Below are positions 45,350 through 56,828 of a stretch of 64,000 nucleotides of DNA, in pieces. This stretch comes from Trichococcus collinsii (GTDB lineage: Bacteria > Bacillota > Bacilli > Lactobacillales > Aerococcaceae). Both the position numbers and the translations under genes were made by a program. The notes beneath the pieces are model-generated. The model was not told the origin of the DNA. It ran no database searches and was given only the letters and a program-made list of their open reading frames with translations. Position 1 is the stretch's first letter. Each line of letters opens with the position of its first letter. The stretch spans positions 310,001 through 374,000 of the forward strand of contig NZ_FNQH01000001.1 of assembly GCF_900107505.1 (NCBI RefSeq), written 5' to 3'.

Positions 45350-48300
45350 ATGTCTTTTGTGCATTTGCAGGTCATTAGTGCCTATTCTCTTTTGCAGACG
45401 ACTAGCCGAATAGAGAATTTGGTGCGCAGCGCCAAGGCAAAAGGCTATCAGGCCATCGCATTGACGGACCAAAATGTTCTTTATGGTCAAGTCGACTTCT
45501 TCAAACTTTGCAAAAAATATGCTATCCAACCCATTCTGGGAATCCAACTGGATTTGCCTGGAATCATCAGTAAAGATCGCACCTTTCCTTTGGTCTTGTT
45601 GGCAAAGAATTTTGAGGGCTACAAAAAGTTGATGGCTTTGTCGACGGTCAGGAATCAGGATGTTCCGGATAAGGAATTACTTTCCCTTTTGGAGGATGAT
45701 TCAAGCCGCATCATCGCGATCACGCCCGGAGAAAAGGGTGAAATCGAAAGTTTTTTGAACGGAAATGATCAGGAAAACGCCAAAGCAGCCAGCTTGGCAT
45801 GGAAAAAAATCTTCCCCCACGGCAATTTTTATTTAGGTGTTCAGCTCCACGAGAAAATGAAACCGATCATTCCGCAATTGAAGAGTTTATCGCAGGCAAC
45901 AAATATTCCGACTACAGCAATGCATGATGTCAGATACTTGGAACCGAGCGATAATTTTAGTTGCCGTGTCCTGAAAGCAATCGATGCGAATGAGAAAGTA
46001 GATCTACAATCGGAGGCTTTGGATGGCGCGTATTACCTGCCGTCTTGTGAAGAAATCGAAAGGAAGTTTCGGGAAGCTGGTTTGTTGGAGCTGGCTGAAA
46101 CAACCCAGAAAATTGCGGACGAAATTGAAATAGATTTGCCGCTGCATCAGTCGCTGTTGCCGCGCTATCCACTGCCTGCTGGGACGACACCGCAGGCATA
46201 CCTCAGAAGGCTCTGCGAAGAGGGTCTGCGTCAGCGGGTCACCGCTCCTGAAGCAGCGTATGAAAAACGCTTGGCATACGAATTGGAAGTCATTCACGAA
46301 ATGGGCTTCGATGATTACTTCCTTATCGTTTGGGATGTGATGGCTTATGCCCGAAAAGCGAAGATCATGCCGGGAGCCGGGCGGGGATCTGCCGCTGGTT
46401 CACTCGTGTCATACGTTCTACGCATCACCCATGTCGATCCCATCAAATATAATCTTTTGTTTGAGCGTTTTTTGAACAAAGAACGCTACAACCTGCCGGA
46501 TATTGATCTGGATTTTCCGGATAACCGAAGGGACGACATTCTGCATTATGTCAGAGACAAATACGGTTCGGACCATGTCGCCCAGATAGCTACATTTGGG
46601 ACGTTGGCTGCCAAAATGTCTTTGCGGGATACCGCCAGAGTATTCGGATTAACGGTTGCGGAGGCTCAAGCCTGGTCGAATGCAATCCCGAATCAATTAG
46701 GCATCAGTCTGGCGGAGGCAAAACAGAAATCGAAAGAATTGCAGAAACTGATCAGTACGAACGATGTGAATCGTCTTTTGTATGAGACTGCTGAAAAAAT
46801 CGAAGGCGTTCCCCGGCATGTTTCCACTCATGCAGCGGGCGTCGTCATCAGCGACAATCCGTTAAGGGACATTGTACCGTTGCAGAAGAAAAACAGCGAT
46901 CTGTATCTGACGCAGTACACGATGGGGAACATCGAAGAAATCGGCCTGCTCAAAATGGACTTCCTGGGGCTAAAAAATCTGACGATACTGAACGATGCGG
47001 TGCAGTTGGCCAGCGATGCCCACAAAGAGAGCATCAACATTTGGGAAATACCAATGGATGATGATAGGACGCTCGATATATTCCGAAGAGCGGATACGAA
47101 TGGGGTGTTCCAGTTTGAATCCCCTGGTATAAAAAATGTGTTGCGCAAGCTCGGTCCGGAATCAATCGAAGATATTGCCGCCGTCAACGCGCTTTACCGA
47201 CCGGGTCCAATGGAACAGATTGACCTCTTCATTTCGCGGAAAAAAGGGTTGGTCGAAATCGATTATCTCCATCCCGATCTGAAATCGATCCTTGAGGTAA
47301 CGTACGGGGTAATGGTCTACCAGGAACAGGTCATGCAGGTGGCTTCTCGGATGGCGGGCTTCAGTCTGGGGGAAGCAGATATCCTCAGAAGAGCGATAGG
47401 CAAAAAACAAAAATCGGCCATCGATGAAGAAAGAAAACACTTTATTGAAGGTTCGTTGCAACAAGGCTATACCGAGCAGACGGCCGAGCAAGTCTATGAC
47501 TACATCGAACGCTTTGCAAATTACGGTTTCAACCGTTCGCATTCGGTAGCCTATTCTTTCATAGCCTACCAACTTGCCTACATGAAGGCACACTTTCCGG
47601 AAGCATTTTTCGCCGCGTTGCTGAATTCCGTTAACCAGCACTCGGATAAAATGAGGGAGTATTTCATCGAACTGAAAAGGCGCAACATCAGCATTTCCTA
47701 TCCGGACATCAACACAAGCAACTGGAAGTTTGCGCTGCGGCAACAAACGATCCAATTTGGCTTGGGCGGGATCAAAGGCCTCAGACGCGATTTTATCCAG
47801 GAAATCATCAAAGAACGTCAAGGCCATGGGCACTACAAGGATTTTGTTCAATTTTTGAGAAGGATCCATCCGAAGTGGCTGAAGAACGAAAACATCGCAC
47901 CACTCATCTATAGTGGTGCGTTCGACAGTTTCGGACATTCGCGCGCGACGCTGTTGGAGTCGTTGCCGGGTATGCTGAACAGCATCGATTATAGCGGAAA
48001 CAACGTCGATCTCTTTTCAATACTGGAACCGAAATATGTCGAAACGGAAGAACTTCCCTTGTTGGAATTGCTGGATTTGGAGGAAGCGGCACTGGGCCAT
48101 TCTTTGAGAGGCCATCCAATCGACCAATTCGGAAAATTATACAACAACGGTGCAGTTGTGTACGTCACCGAGCTTGCCTACGACAAAAAAATGCGCACGA
48201 TGGGATTGATCAAAGACATCCGCAGAATCCAGACAAAGAAGGGCGACCCGATGGCATTCGCGAACATGACAGACAGTACCGGCGAAATCAGTGTCACGAT

Positions 48301-48688
48301 TTTCCCCGAGTACTATATCCGGTTCATGAAACTGCTGAAGGCAAACCAGTTGCTTGTCGTTGAAGGCAAGATGGAGCGGTCGAAACAAGCCGACAAAACG
48401 AATTTTTTGGTCACGCACATCTGGGATGCCGAAACCTATCAGGAAATGATGGGTCAAAAAAAGGAGAATGTCTTCATACGTTTGACGGCGGAAAACAACA
48501 CGCCTGAATTGTTCGCGAAAATGTATCGGATACTGAACAAACAAACGGGGGATCATCCCGTTATCCTTTACAATGAGGCCACAAAACAAACGATGCGCTT
48601 AACAGCTGAAAACTGGGTCGCCATTTCGCCCGACCTGCTCGAAGCACTGCAAGCTATTTTTGGAAATGGAAATGTTGCCGTCAAATGA
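45350..48688 (+). CDS. dnaE: DNA polymerase III subunit alpha, DnaE type
   Basis: A 1112-residue polymerase; in Firmicutes DnaE extends primers before PolC takes over and also works in repair. Domains in order are PHP (1-~270), palm with the catalytic NLPDIDLDFPDNR near 381-393, fingers, HhH, and a C-terminal OB fold (GDPMAFANMTDSTGEISVTI). The PHP metal site is degenerate: the usual HxH reads HLQVIS and TDH reads TDQ, so proofreading or phosphatase activity there is unlikely. Two 7-A runs inside this gene are in frame. AAGGAGG precedes the ATG. Confidence 0.96.
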   Translation: MSFVHLQVISAYSLLQTTSRIENLVRSAKAKGYQAIALTDQNVLYGQVDFFKLCKKYAIQPILGIQLDLPGIISKDRTFPLVLLAKNFEGYKKLMALSTVRNQDVPDKELLSLLEDDSSRIIAITPGEKGEIESFLNGNDQENAKAASLAWKKIFPHGNFYLGVQLHEKMKPIIPQLKSLSQATNIPTTAMHDVRYLEPSDNFSCRVLKAIDANEKVDLQSEALDGAYYLPSCEEIERKFREAGLLELAETTQKIADEIEIDLPLHQSLLPRYPLPAGTTPQAYLRRLCEEGLRQRVTAPEAAYEKRLAYELEVIHEMGFDDYFLIVWDVMAYARKAKIMPGAGRGSAAGSLVSYVLRITHVDPIKYNLLFERFLNKERYNLPDIDLDFPDNRRDDILHYVRDKYGSDHVAQIATFGTLAAKMSLRDTARVFGLTVAEAQAWSNAIPNQLGISLAEAKQKSKELQKLISTNDVNRLLYETAEKIEGVPRHVSTHAAGVVISDNPLRDIVPLQKKNSDLYLTQYTMGNIEEIGLLKMDFLGLKNLTILNDAVQLASDAHKESINIWEIPMDDDRTLDIFRRADTNGVFQFESPGIKNVLRKLGPESIEDIAAVNALYRPGPMEQIDLFISRKKGLVEIDYLHPDLKSILEVTYGVMVYQEQVMQVASRMAGFSLGEADILRRAIGKKQKSAIDEERKHFIEGSLQQGYTEQTAEQVYDYIERFANYGFNRSHSVAYSFIAYQLAYMKAHFPEAFFAALLNSVNQHSDKMREYFIELKRRNISISYPDINTSNWKFALRQQTIQFGLGGIKGLRRDFIQEIIKERQGHGHYKDFVQFLRRIHPKWLKNENIAPLIYSGAFDSFGHSRATLLESLPGMLNSIDYSGNNVDLFSILEPKYVETEELPLLELLDLEEAALGHSLRGHPIDQFGKLYNNGAVVYVTELAYDKKMRTMGLIKDIRRIQTKKGDPMAFANMTDSTGEISVTIFPEYYIRFMKLLKANQLLVVEGKMERSKQADKTNFLVTHIWDAETYQEMMGQKKENVFIRLTAENNTPELFAKMYRILNKQTGDHPVILYNEATKQTMRLTAENWVAISPDLLEALQAIFGNGNVAVK

Positions 48689-49973
<1,285 letters not shown>

Positions 49974-50024
49974 CGAAAAGTTGACTTACGTTTTACAAAA
50001 TATAAAATGAGGTGCTTATTTTCT

Positions 50025-51782
50025 ATGAAAAAGACAAAAATTGTATGTACGATCGGGCCTGCCAGTGAATCTGTAGAAACACTTGTTAAATTGATGAATG
50101 CCGGTATGAACGTTGCCCGCTTGAACTTCTCACACGGAGACTTTGAAGAGCATGGCGCTCGTATCGTCAACATCCGCGAAGCATCTAAAATCACAGGCAA
50201 AATGTGCGCAATTCTATTGGATACAAAAGGTCCTGAAATCCGTACAAACAACATGAGAGACGGCATCGTGTCGTTGATCACCGGCGAAACAGTAAGAATC
50301 TCTATGACAGAAGTTGAAGGTACGAAGGATAAATTCTCTATTACTTATCCAGAATTGATCAACGATGTTGTTGTCGGAAACCACATCCTATTGGATGACG
50401 GCTTGATTGACCTTGAAGTGACTGAACTTGACAAAGAGAACAATGAAATTGTTACTTTGATCAAAAACTCTGGCATCTTGAAAAACAAAAAAGGCGTCAA
50501 TCTACCTGGTATCAAAACAAACTTCCCTGGCCTTACACAAAAAGATGCTGACGATATCATCTTCGGTATCGAAAATGATGTCGATTTCATCGCAGCAAGC
50601 TTCGTGCGTCGCGCAAGTGATGTATTGGCTATCACTGAAATTTTGGAAAAACATAACGCAACCCACATCCAAATCATCCCTAAAATCGAAAACCAAGAAG
50701 GTCTTGATAACATCGATGAAATCTTGAAAGTTTCTCAAGGTTTGATGGTTGCCCGTGGTGACTTAGGCGTGGAAATTCCTACTGAAGAAGTTCCTATCGC
50801 ACAAAAAATGTTGATCAAAAAATGTAACGCTTTAGGCAAACCAGTCATCACAGCAACACAAATGCTTGATTCCATGCAACGCAACCCACGTCCTACACGT
50901 GCTGAAGCAGGAGACGTTGCCAACGCAATCTTCGACGGAACTGATGCAGTTATGCTATCCGGAGAAACAGCTGCTGGGGATTACCCGGTAGAAGCTGTTA
51001 CGACAATGGCAACAATCGCCATCCGTACGGAAGAAGCGATCGTTGGACAAGATGCATTTGCTTTGAAAGCATACAGCAATACGGATATGGCTGAAGCAAT
51101 CGGTCAATCAGTTGGACATACTGCCCGCAATCTTAACATTCAAACAATCGTTGCCGCTACAGAGTCTGGACATACAGCGCGCATGATCTCTAAATACCGT
51201 CCGAAATCACACATCGTTGCAATCACTTTCTCGGAGCGTCAAAGACGTGGATTGGCCCTTTCATGGGGTGTGTATCCGTTCGTTACCGAAAAACCGAGTT
51301 CGACAGATGAAATGATGGAATTGGCTGCAAAAGTTGCCAAAGAAGAAAAATTCGCTAAAGAAGGCGACTTGATCATCATCACTGCCGGCGTACCAGTAGG
51401 CGAACGTGGTACTACCAACTTGATGAAAATCCAATTGATCGGAACAAAATTGACTTCCGGCCAAGGTATCGGCGACAAATCTGTCATCGGTAAAGCTGTC
51501 GTGGCTCTTTCAGCTGAAGAAGCAATCGCTAAAGTGACAGAGGACTGCATCTTAGTCTTGAAGAACTCAGATAAAGACTACACGCCTGCATTTGAGAAAG
51601 CTGCAGCAGTAATTGTTGAAGCTGGCGGCTTGACAAGTCATGCTGCTGTTGTCGGCATCGCAAGCGGCATTCCAGTAATCGTAGGAGCAGAAAATGCGAC
51701 TACATTAGTGCAAGATAATGAATTGATCACAATCGATTCACGTCGCGGCATCATCTACCGTGGTGCAACAACTACCATCTAA
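50025..51782 (+). CDS. pyk: Pyruvate kinase with extra C-terminal PEP-utiliser domain
   Basis: A 585-residue enzyme for the last ATP-forming glycolytic step. The catalytic barrel contains [40 protein letters not shown] and ATQMLDSM. After the usual ~475 residues an added domain of about 100 residues ends with [21 protein letters not shown], as in Bacillus and many Lactobacillales pyruvate kinases. The TSHAA His is the counterpart of the swivelling His in PEP synthase. The ATG at 50025 has AGGTG upstream. Confidence 0.97.
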   Translation: MKKTKIVCTIGPASESVETLVKLMNAGMNVARLNFSHGDFEEHGARIVNIREASKITGKMCAILLDTKGPEIRTNNMRDGIVSLITGETVRISMTEVEGTKDKFSITYPELINDVVVGNHILLDDGLIDLEVTELDKENNEIVTLIKNSGILKNKKGVNLPGIKTNFPGLTQKDADDIIFGIENDVDFIAASFVRRASDVLAITEILEKHNATHIQIIPKIENQEGLDNIDEILKVSQGLMVARGDLGVEIPTEEVPIAQKMLIKKCNALGKPVITATQMLDSMQRNPRPTRAEAGDVANAIFDGTDAVMLSGETAAGDYPVEAVTTMATIAIRTEEAIVGQDAFALKAYSNTDMAEAIGQSVGHTARNLNIQTIVAATESGHTARMISKYRPKSHIVAITFSERQRRGLALSWGVYPFVTEKPSSTDEMMELAAKVAKEEKFAKEGDLIIITAGVPVGERGTTNLMKIQLIGTKLTSGQGIGDKSVIGKAVVALSAEEAIAKVTEDCILVLKNSDKDYTPAFEKAAAVIVEAGGLTSHAAVVGIASGIPVIVGAENATTLVQDNELITIDSRRGIIYRGATTTI

Positions 51783-51807
51783 GCTTAACTAAATTAGAGA
51801 GCATCTG

Positions 51808-51840
51808 TGGGTCTGGGACGAGAGTCTCGGACCCATTTGC
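51808..51840 (+). terminator. pfkA-pyk terminator
   Basis: TGGGTC-TGGGAC with GTCTCG-GACCCA, short loop, then a T-rich stretch. Weak U-run. Confidence 0.6.
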
Positions 51841-51994
51841 TTTCCTTTTGCACGATCTGTCATCTGATTCCAAAGGGTGGTGGGATAAATATCACAAATA
51901 TGACAAGCTCATAACAACGACGCTTTGGAAATCATTTTGTGATATGATAAAATGGAAGAAATACAGCGACGGAAAGACCGTTTGGAGGAAAAAT

Positions 51995-52861
51995 ATGAGT
52001 AAAGTACTAGGTACAATCATTACAGGTGTGATCGTGGACGAAAACGAGAAAAGTGTCTTCGTTCAGAAAGACGGCATCACCTACAGATTGGATAAAGAAG
52101 AGTCGGAAACGGCATTGCAATTGGGGGACACTGTCAAAGGATTTGTCTACGAAGGAATGAACAAGCAACTGCGCATGACCTTAAAGGAACCTGCTAGCCA
52201 AGTAGGACAGTATGGTTGGGGAACAGTTGTAGCTGTCCGGAAAGATTTGGGCGTATTTGTTGACATTGGTCTAGATGACAAAGAAATTGTAGTTTCTTTG
52301 GATAATTTGCCCGATATCAAATCGCTATGGCCGAAAAAGGGAGACCGACTACTGATCGCCCTTGAGCAAGACAGCAAAGATCGTCTGTGGGGCATCATCG
52401 CCGACGAACCGGTATTCCGTTCCATTTCCCGTACTCCGGGTGAGGAATTGAAAAACAAGGACATTTCCGGAACCGTCTTCCGTTTGAAATTAGTGGGAAC
52501 GTTTATTTTGACGGATGATGGTTATATCGGATTCATTCACCCATCAGAGCGGGAGATTGAACCGCGCTTGGGCGAAGTCGTCAGCGGGCGAGTCGTCGGC
52601 ATCAGTCAACACGGCATGCTGAATCTCTCCCTGAAACCGCGTGCGCATGAAGCTATCAGTGAAGATGCAGCCATGATTTTGGTATTGTTGGAGCAGAGTC
52701 CCACGCACAGCTTGCCTTATTGGGACAAGAGTGATCCGGAAGCAATCAAAGAATACTTCGGCATCAGCAAAGCGCAGTTCAAAAGAGCGCTGGGCCATTT
52801 GTTGAAGGCCAGACTGATCATCCAAGAAGATGGACACACAAAATTAATCAAAAAGGATTAG
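51995..52861 (+). CDS. cvfB: S1-domain RNA-binding protein CvfB
   Basis: A 288-residue protein with S1-type OB folds (first around residues 65-130, 'YGWGTVVAVRKDLGVFVDIGL', further one near 150-215) and a C-terminal winged helix (YFGISKAQFKRALGHLLKARL). It matches CvfB/YitL, which affects virulence and haemolysin expression in S. aureus; its molecular role is unclear. GGAGG precedes the ATG. It lies 33 bases before fur. Confidence 0.92.
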   Translation: MSKVLGTIITGVIVDENEKSVFVQKDGITYRLDKEESETALQLGDTVKGFVYEGMNKQLRMTLKEPASQVGQYGWGTVVAVRKDLGVFVDIGLDDKEIVVSLDNLPDIKSLWPKKGDRLLIALEQDSKDRLWGIIADEPVFRSISRTPGEELKNKDISGTVFRLKLVGTFILTDDGYIGFIHPSEREIEPRLGEVVSGRVVGISQHGMLNLSLKPRAHEAISEDAAMILVLLEQSPTHSLPYWDKSDPEAIKEYFGISKAQFKRALGHLLKARLIIQEDGHTKLIKKD

Positions 52862-52894
52862 GTCTTCAGCCTGTCCTCAAAGGAGCCGACAGCA

Positions 52895-53350
52895 GTGACG
52901 GAATTGTCATTAAACACCATCAAAAAACAATTGCAAGAGGCAGGATTCAAGCTCACTCCACAACGGGAAGCGACTGTCGGCGTGCTGCTGGAAAAGGAAA
53001 AGGAGCATCTCAGTGCGGAGGAAATTTTCCTGCTGTTGCGGCTTAAACATCCTGATATCGGCCTTGCGACGGTCTATCGTACATTGGAAATCTTGACTGA
53101 ATTGAATATCACGTACAAGGTAGTCTTTGAAGATGGCTTATCCCGCTACGACTTAAGAAGAACCAGCAATGAGCATTTTCATCATCATCTTTTGTGCATC
53201 GAATGCGGCAACATCGAGGAAATTCACGAGGATTTGTTGGGTGAGGTCGAAAAAGATGTCGAATCCCGCTATCAATTCGTGGTAAAAGATCGTCGCTTGA
53301 CTTTTCATGGCATCTGCCGCGAATGCCAACAAAAACTGAGGAATAAATAG
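52895..53350 (+). CDS. fur: Fur family metalloregulator
   Basis: A 151-residue repressor. The winged helix carries LTPQREATVGVLLEKEKEHLSAEEI and GLATVYRTLEILTEL. The metal region has HFHHHLLCIECGNIEEI with a first CXXC and a second CRECQ. Overall sequence is nearest to iron-sensing Fur rather than PerR or Zur. The location before xerD-deoB-punA equals that of B. subtilis fur. GTG start, with AAAGGAG 9 bases upstream. Confidence 0.92.
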   Translation: MTELSLNTIKKQLQEAGFKLTPQREATVGVLLEKEKEHLSAEEIFLLLRLKHPDIGLATVYRTLEILTELNITYKVVFEDGLSRYDLRRTSNEHFHHHLLCIECGNIEEIHEDLLGEVEKDVESRYQFVVKDRRLTFHGICRECQQKLRNK

Positions 53351-53378
53351 CCTCAAAAGGATGAAATGGGTTACCGAC

Positions 53379-54269
53379 ATGGAAGAAGAAATCAATGAAT
53401 ATGGACGTTATTTGAGGATCGAGAGAGGGTTGTCCGATAACACAATCATCAGTTATCTGCGAGACCTCAGAAAATACAGTCAATTTCTGGAAAAGAATGC
53501 TATTCATGCATTCGGGGATGCGACCAAACCGGACGTGCTTTTGTATCTTCAATTTTTGAATGAAGAAAAATTAGCGACAGCTTCAATCGGAAGGATGATC
53601 ACCAGTCTCCGGAGATTCCATCAATACCTGAAGCAAGAAGGATTGATTGAAAACGATCCGATGGTAACTATTCAGCTGCCGAAAAAACAACAAAAGTTGC
53701 CGAAAGTGCTCTCAATGGCTGAAATTGAACGCCTGATGGCTGCACCGGATGTAAAAACTGTTTTAGGGCTAAGAGATCGCGCCATATTGGAATTGTTGTA
53801 TGCCACCGGCCTTCGCGTCAGTGAACTCATCCACATCACGATGAGCGAGATCCATCTGGATATCGGGTTCATCCAAACAATCGGTAAAGGTGATAAAGAA
53901 AGAATCGTGCCGTTGGGGGAGGAAGCCGCCTTCTGGATTTCGGAATACTTGTCGGACAGTCGTCCTGCTTTGGCGCATGGGAGGAAAGAAACGGCCTTTC
54001 TGTTCCTGAATTTCCATGGCAATGGATTTACTCGCCAAGGGATCTGGAAAAATCTGAAGCAAACTGTGCGAGATGCCGGTATTCAAAAAAACGTATCGCC
54101 GCATATGTTGCGTCATTCATTTGCAACGCATATTCTGGAAAACGGAGCGGATCTGCGGATTGTGCAGGAACTGTTGGGGCATGCTGATATTTCCACAACT
54201 CAGATATATACGCACATCACAACAGAAAGAATGGCAGAAATCTATCAAAAGTATCATCCTCGTGCTTGA
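53379..54269 (+). CDS. xerD: Site-specific tyrosine recombinase XerD
   Basis: About 296 residues. An N-terminal SAM-like DNA-binding domain (INEYGRYLRIERGLSDNTI) and a catalytic domain with all active residues: Arg in ATGLRVSELI, Lys in GKGDKERI, HMLRHSFATHI, LGHADISTTQIYTHI with the nucleophilic Tyr. It resolves chromosome dimers at dif with XerC under FtsK control. The start is uncertain: ATGs at 53361 and 53379 both lack a well-placed RBS, and the shorter form fits the family N-terminus better. Confidence 0.93.
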   Translation: MEEEINEYGRYLRIERGLSDNTIISYLRDLRKYSQFLEKNAIHAFGDATKPDVLLYLQFLNEEKLATASIGRMITSLRRFHQYLKQEGLIENDPMVTIQLPKKQQKLPKVLSMAEIERLMAAPDVKTVLGLRDRAILELLYATGLRVSELIHITMSEIHLDIGFIQTIGKGDKERIVPLGEEAAFWISEYLSDSRPALAHGRKETAFLFLNFHGNGFTRQGIWKNLKQTVRDAGIQKNVSPHMLRHSFATHILENGADLRIVQELLGHADISTTQIYTHITTERMAEIYQKYHPRA

Positions 54270-54314
54270 ACCATAATGGCTCAAGTCCGTTAGGGATAAG
54301 GGAGGAACAGGATT

Positions 54315-55484
54315 ATGAAATTTAATCGCATCCATCTGATTGTGATGGATTCAGTCGGTATAGGCGAAGCAGCTGATGCAGACAAGTTCGGCGATGTTGG
54401 TTCGGATACACTTGGACATATCGCTGAAGTTGCCGGTCTGAAAATTCCTAATCTGGAAAAGTTGGGTCTGGGCAACATCCGCGAACTGAGAGGCGTCAAG
54501 CCAGACAGTTCGTCCATAGGCTATTACACGAAACTTGAGGAGCAGTCCGTCGGTAAAGATACGATGACAGGCCATTGGGAAATCATGGGGCTGAATATCC
54601 AGTCACCATTCCGCGTTTTTCCGGAAGGTTTTCCGCAGGATTTGATCGAAAAAATCGAAAATCATACAGGCCGTAAAATTATCGGAAACAAGCCGGCAAG
54701 CGGGACTGAAATCCTGGATGAGTTCGGTGAACACCAAATGAAGACCGGTGATCTGATCGTCTACACATCGGCGGATCCGGTGCTGCAGATCGCTGCGCAC
54801 GAAGAGATCATTCCGCTTGAAGAATTGTACGCGATCTGCGAATATGTAAGGGAAATCACTTTGGAAGATCCTTACATGATCGGACGGATCATTGCCAGAC
54901 CGTATCTCGGTACTCCGGGCCATTTTACCCGCACAAGCAATCGGCACGATTATGCTTTGGATCCATTCGGGCAAACAACGTTGGATTACCTGAAGGACGC
55001 CGGCTACGATGTCATCGCAATCGGCAAGATCAATGACATCTACAATGGCCAGGGCATAACGGAATATGTGCGCACGAAAAGCAATATGGACGGTGTCGAC
55101 CAGTTGCTGACTGTCATGGAAAAAGATTTTCGGGGTTTAAGTTTCTTGAACTTAGTCGATTTCGATGCTCTGTTCGGGCACCGCCGGGATGTGAAAGGGT
55201 ATGCTGAGGCAATCGAAGACTTTGATGCGCGCATTCCTGAAATATTGGCTGCTTTAGCGGAGGATGATTTGTTGTTGATTACTGCAGATCACGGGAATGA
55301 CCCAACTTTCCCGGGGACAGATCATACGCGCGAGTATGTGCCATTATTGGCCTATTCTAAAAAAATGGTGGGCCGTGGTAAGTTGGATCAAGGCAAGTTT
55401 GCGGATATCGGCGCAACCGTATCCGATAATTTTCGGGTGGCCGCTACTCAAAACGGTCGCAGCTTTTTGGATGAATTGGACTAG
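54315..55484 (+). CDS. deoB: Phosphopentomutase
   Basis: A 389-residue metalloenzyme of the alkaline phosphatase superfamily that interconverts ribose/deoxyribose 1- and 5-phosphates. Visible are [17 protein letters not shown] (metal Asp), [10 protein letters not shown] (phospho-Thr region) and [18 protein letters not shown] (metal ligands). RBS GGGAGG. It is followed by punA within 15 bases, a nucleoside salvage pair that uses material taken in by the Nup transporter. Confidence 0.97.
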   Translation: MKFNRIHLIVMDSVGIGEAADADKFGDVGSDTLGHIAEVAGLKIPNLEKLGLGNIRELRGVKPDSSSIGYYTKLEEQSVGKDTMTGHWEIMGLNIQSPFRVFPEGFPQDLIEKIENHTGRKIIGNKPASGTEILDEFGEHQMKTGDLIVYTSADPVLQIAAHEEIIPLEELYAICEYVREITLEDPYMIGRIIARPYLGTPGHFTRTSNRHDYALDPFGQTTLDYLKDAGYDVIAIGKINDIYNGQGITEYVRTKSNMDGVDQLLTVMEKDFRGLSFLNLVDFDALFGHRRDVKGYAEAIEDFDARIPEILAALAEDDLLLITADHGNDPTFPGTDHTREYVPLLAYSKKMVGRGKLDQGKFADIGATVSDNFRVAATQNGRSFLDELD

Positions 55485-55498
55485 TGAGGTGTGGGAAT

Positions 55499-56317
55499 AT
55501 GACAAATGATCAAAATAATGTGCGGATAGCTGCCGAATATTTGGAAGAAAAAGGTTTATTGGAACCTGAATTTGGATTGATTTTGGGGTCAGGCTTGGGC
55601 GAATTGGCTGATGAGATAACGGACGCGATTGCGATTCCGTATGAGGAAATTCCTTACTTCCCTGTATCGACGGTTGAAGGTCACAAAGGCCAACTCGTTT
55701 ACGGGAATCTGAGTGGAAAGAAAGTCATCGCCATGCAAGGCCGCTTTCATTTCTATGAGGGCTACGGGCTTGAAGCAGTTACTTTTCCGATCAGGGTAAT
55801 GAAGCATCTTGGCATCCATTCCTTGGCGCTGACAAATGCGGCCGGAGGCATCAGTTATGCATTTACACCGGGGGATTTAATGCTGATTACGGATCACATC
55901 AATCTGACGGGCCAAAATCCATTGATCGGTCCGAATGATCCTGCGCAGGGGCCACGCTTTACGGATATGAGTCAAGCCTACGATGGCGAATACCAAGAGA
56001 AAATAAAACAAGTCGCTTCGGAGATGGGGTTGGATCTGAAGGAAGGCGTATATCTTGGACTGACAGGTCCCACCTATGAAACGCCAGCAGAAATCCGTAT
56101 GTGCCGGGTGTTGGGTGCTGACGCTGTCGGCATGTCCACAGTGCCGGAAGCTATAGTAGCGCGTCATGCGGGTTTGCGCATTTTCGGTGTTTCCTGTATA
56201 ACTAATTTAGCTTCAGGAATGCAAGCAACCCTAAATCATGAAGAAGTCGTTGAAACGACAACTCGAGTCAAAGAAACATTCAAAGCCTTATTGAAGAATG
56301 TATTGGCTGCCTTGTAA
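55499..56317 (+). CDS. punA: Purine-nucleoside phosphorylase
   Basis: A 272-residue trimeric-type phosphorylase that releases purine base and ribose 1-phosphate. Motifs are LILGSGLGELADEI, GHKGQLVYG, MQGRFHFYEGY, TNAAGGI and GPTYETPAEIRMCRVLGADAVGMST. The ATG at 55499 has GAGGTGTGGG upstream. It supplies ribose 1-phosphate to DeoB encoded just before. Confidence 0.96.
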   Translation: MTNDQNNVRIAAEYLEEKGLLEPEFGLILGSGLGELADEITDAIAIPYEEIPYFPVSTVEGHKGQLVYGNLSGKKVIAMQGRFHFYEGYGLEAVTFPIRVMKHLGIHSLALTNAAGGISYAFTPGDLMLITDHINLTGQNPLIGPNDPAQGPRFTDMSQAYDGEYQEKIKQVASEMGLDLKEGVYLGLTGPTYETPAEIRMCRVLGADAVGMSTVPEAIVARHAGLRIFGVSCITNLASGMQATLNHEEVVETTTRVKETFKALLKNVLAAL

Positions 56318-56435
56318 CAAACAGGTCATGAAAAAAACTCTCTCGTACAACGTTGCTGCGAAGAGTCACAGCCGTTCAGAATGGTGCATCCCAGAACGAC
56401 TGTCGGGATAAATACAAAGTGAGAAGGAGATCGAA
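56318..56435 (+). other. Intergenic region with two hairpins
   Basis: Between punA and ribT are two imperfect stem-loops: ACTCT...AGAGT (about 56338-56367) and CAG-C-CGTTC...GAACG-A-CTG (about 56371-56404). There is no T-run, so they are not clean terminators. No known RNA family is recognised. Confidence 0.4.
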
Positions 56436-56828
56436 GTGTTCATTTCTTATAATCAATCATATGAAAAAATAGCTATGGGTCTGCTTTCTTATGTGACAGA
56501 TCTAAAAAATGTAGCGAGGCTGAAGCCGGAAATGGAAAGCTACATTGATAATGTCGATAGGAAACTATTCTTGTGGAAAGATGAAGAGACAGAGAATATC
56601 GTTGCTTTGATAGGTGTGCAAATACATGAAGCAATGGTGTTGGTTCGTCATATCGCTGTCTCTCCTTCGTTTCGGAAGGAAGGCATCGTGCATCGGTTGT
56701 TGGATGGCTTGCAGCAACACTATCCAACGAGCGCAATCAACGGGACTCTGGAAACCGCGCCGTTCATCGCCAAATGGAACCAGAAACAGCCGAACCCAAG
56801 CGATGAGGAAACGAGTGGATCATTGTGA
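56436..56828 (+). CDS. ribT: GNAT family acetyltransferase, RibT-like
   Basis: A 130-residue GNAT protein. The start FISYNQSYEKIAMGLLSYV and the central VRHIAVSPSFRKEGI acetyl-CoA loop closely resemble B. subtilis RibT. RibT was named for its place in the riboflavin operon, but its substrate is not certain. Here no riboflavin synthesis genes accompany it. GTG start with AAGGAG upstream. It overlaps scpA (GTGA). Confidence 0.8.
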   Translation: MFISYNQSYEKIAMGLLSYVTDLKNVARLKPEMESYIDNVDRKLFLWKDEETENIVALIGVQIHEAMVLVRHIAVSPSFRKEGIVHRLLDGLQQHYPTSAINGTLETAPFIAKWNQKQPNPSDEETSGSL

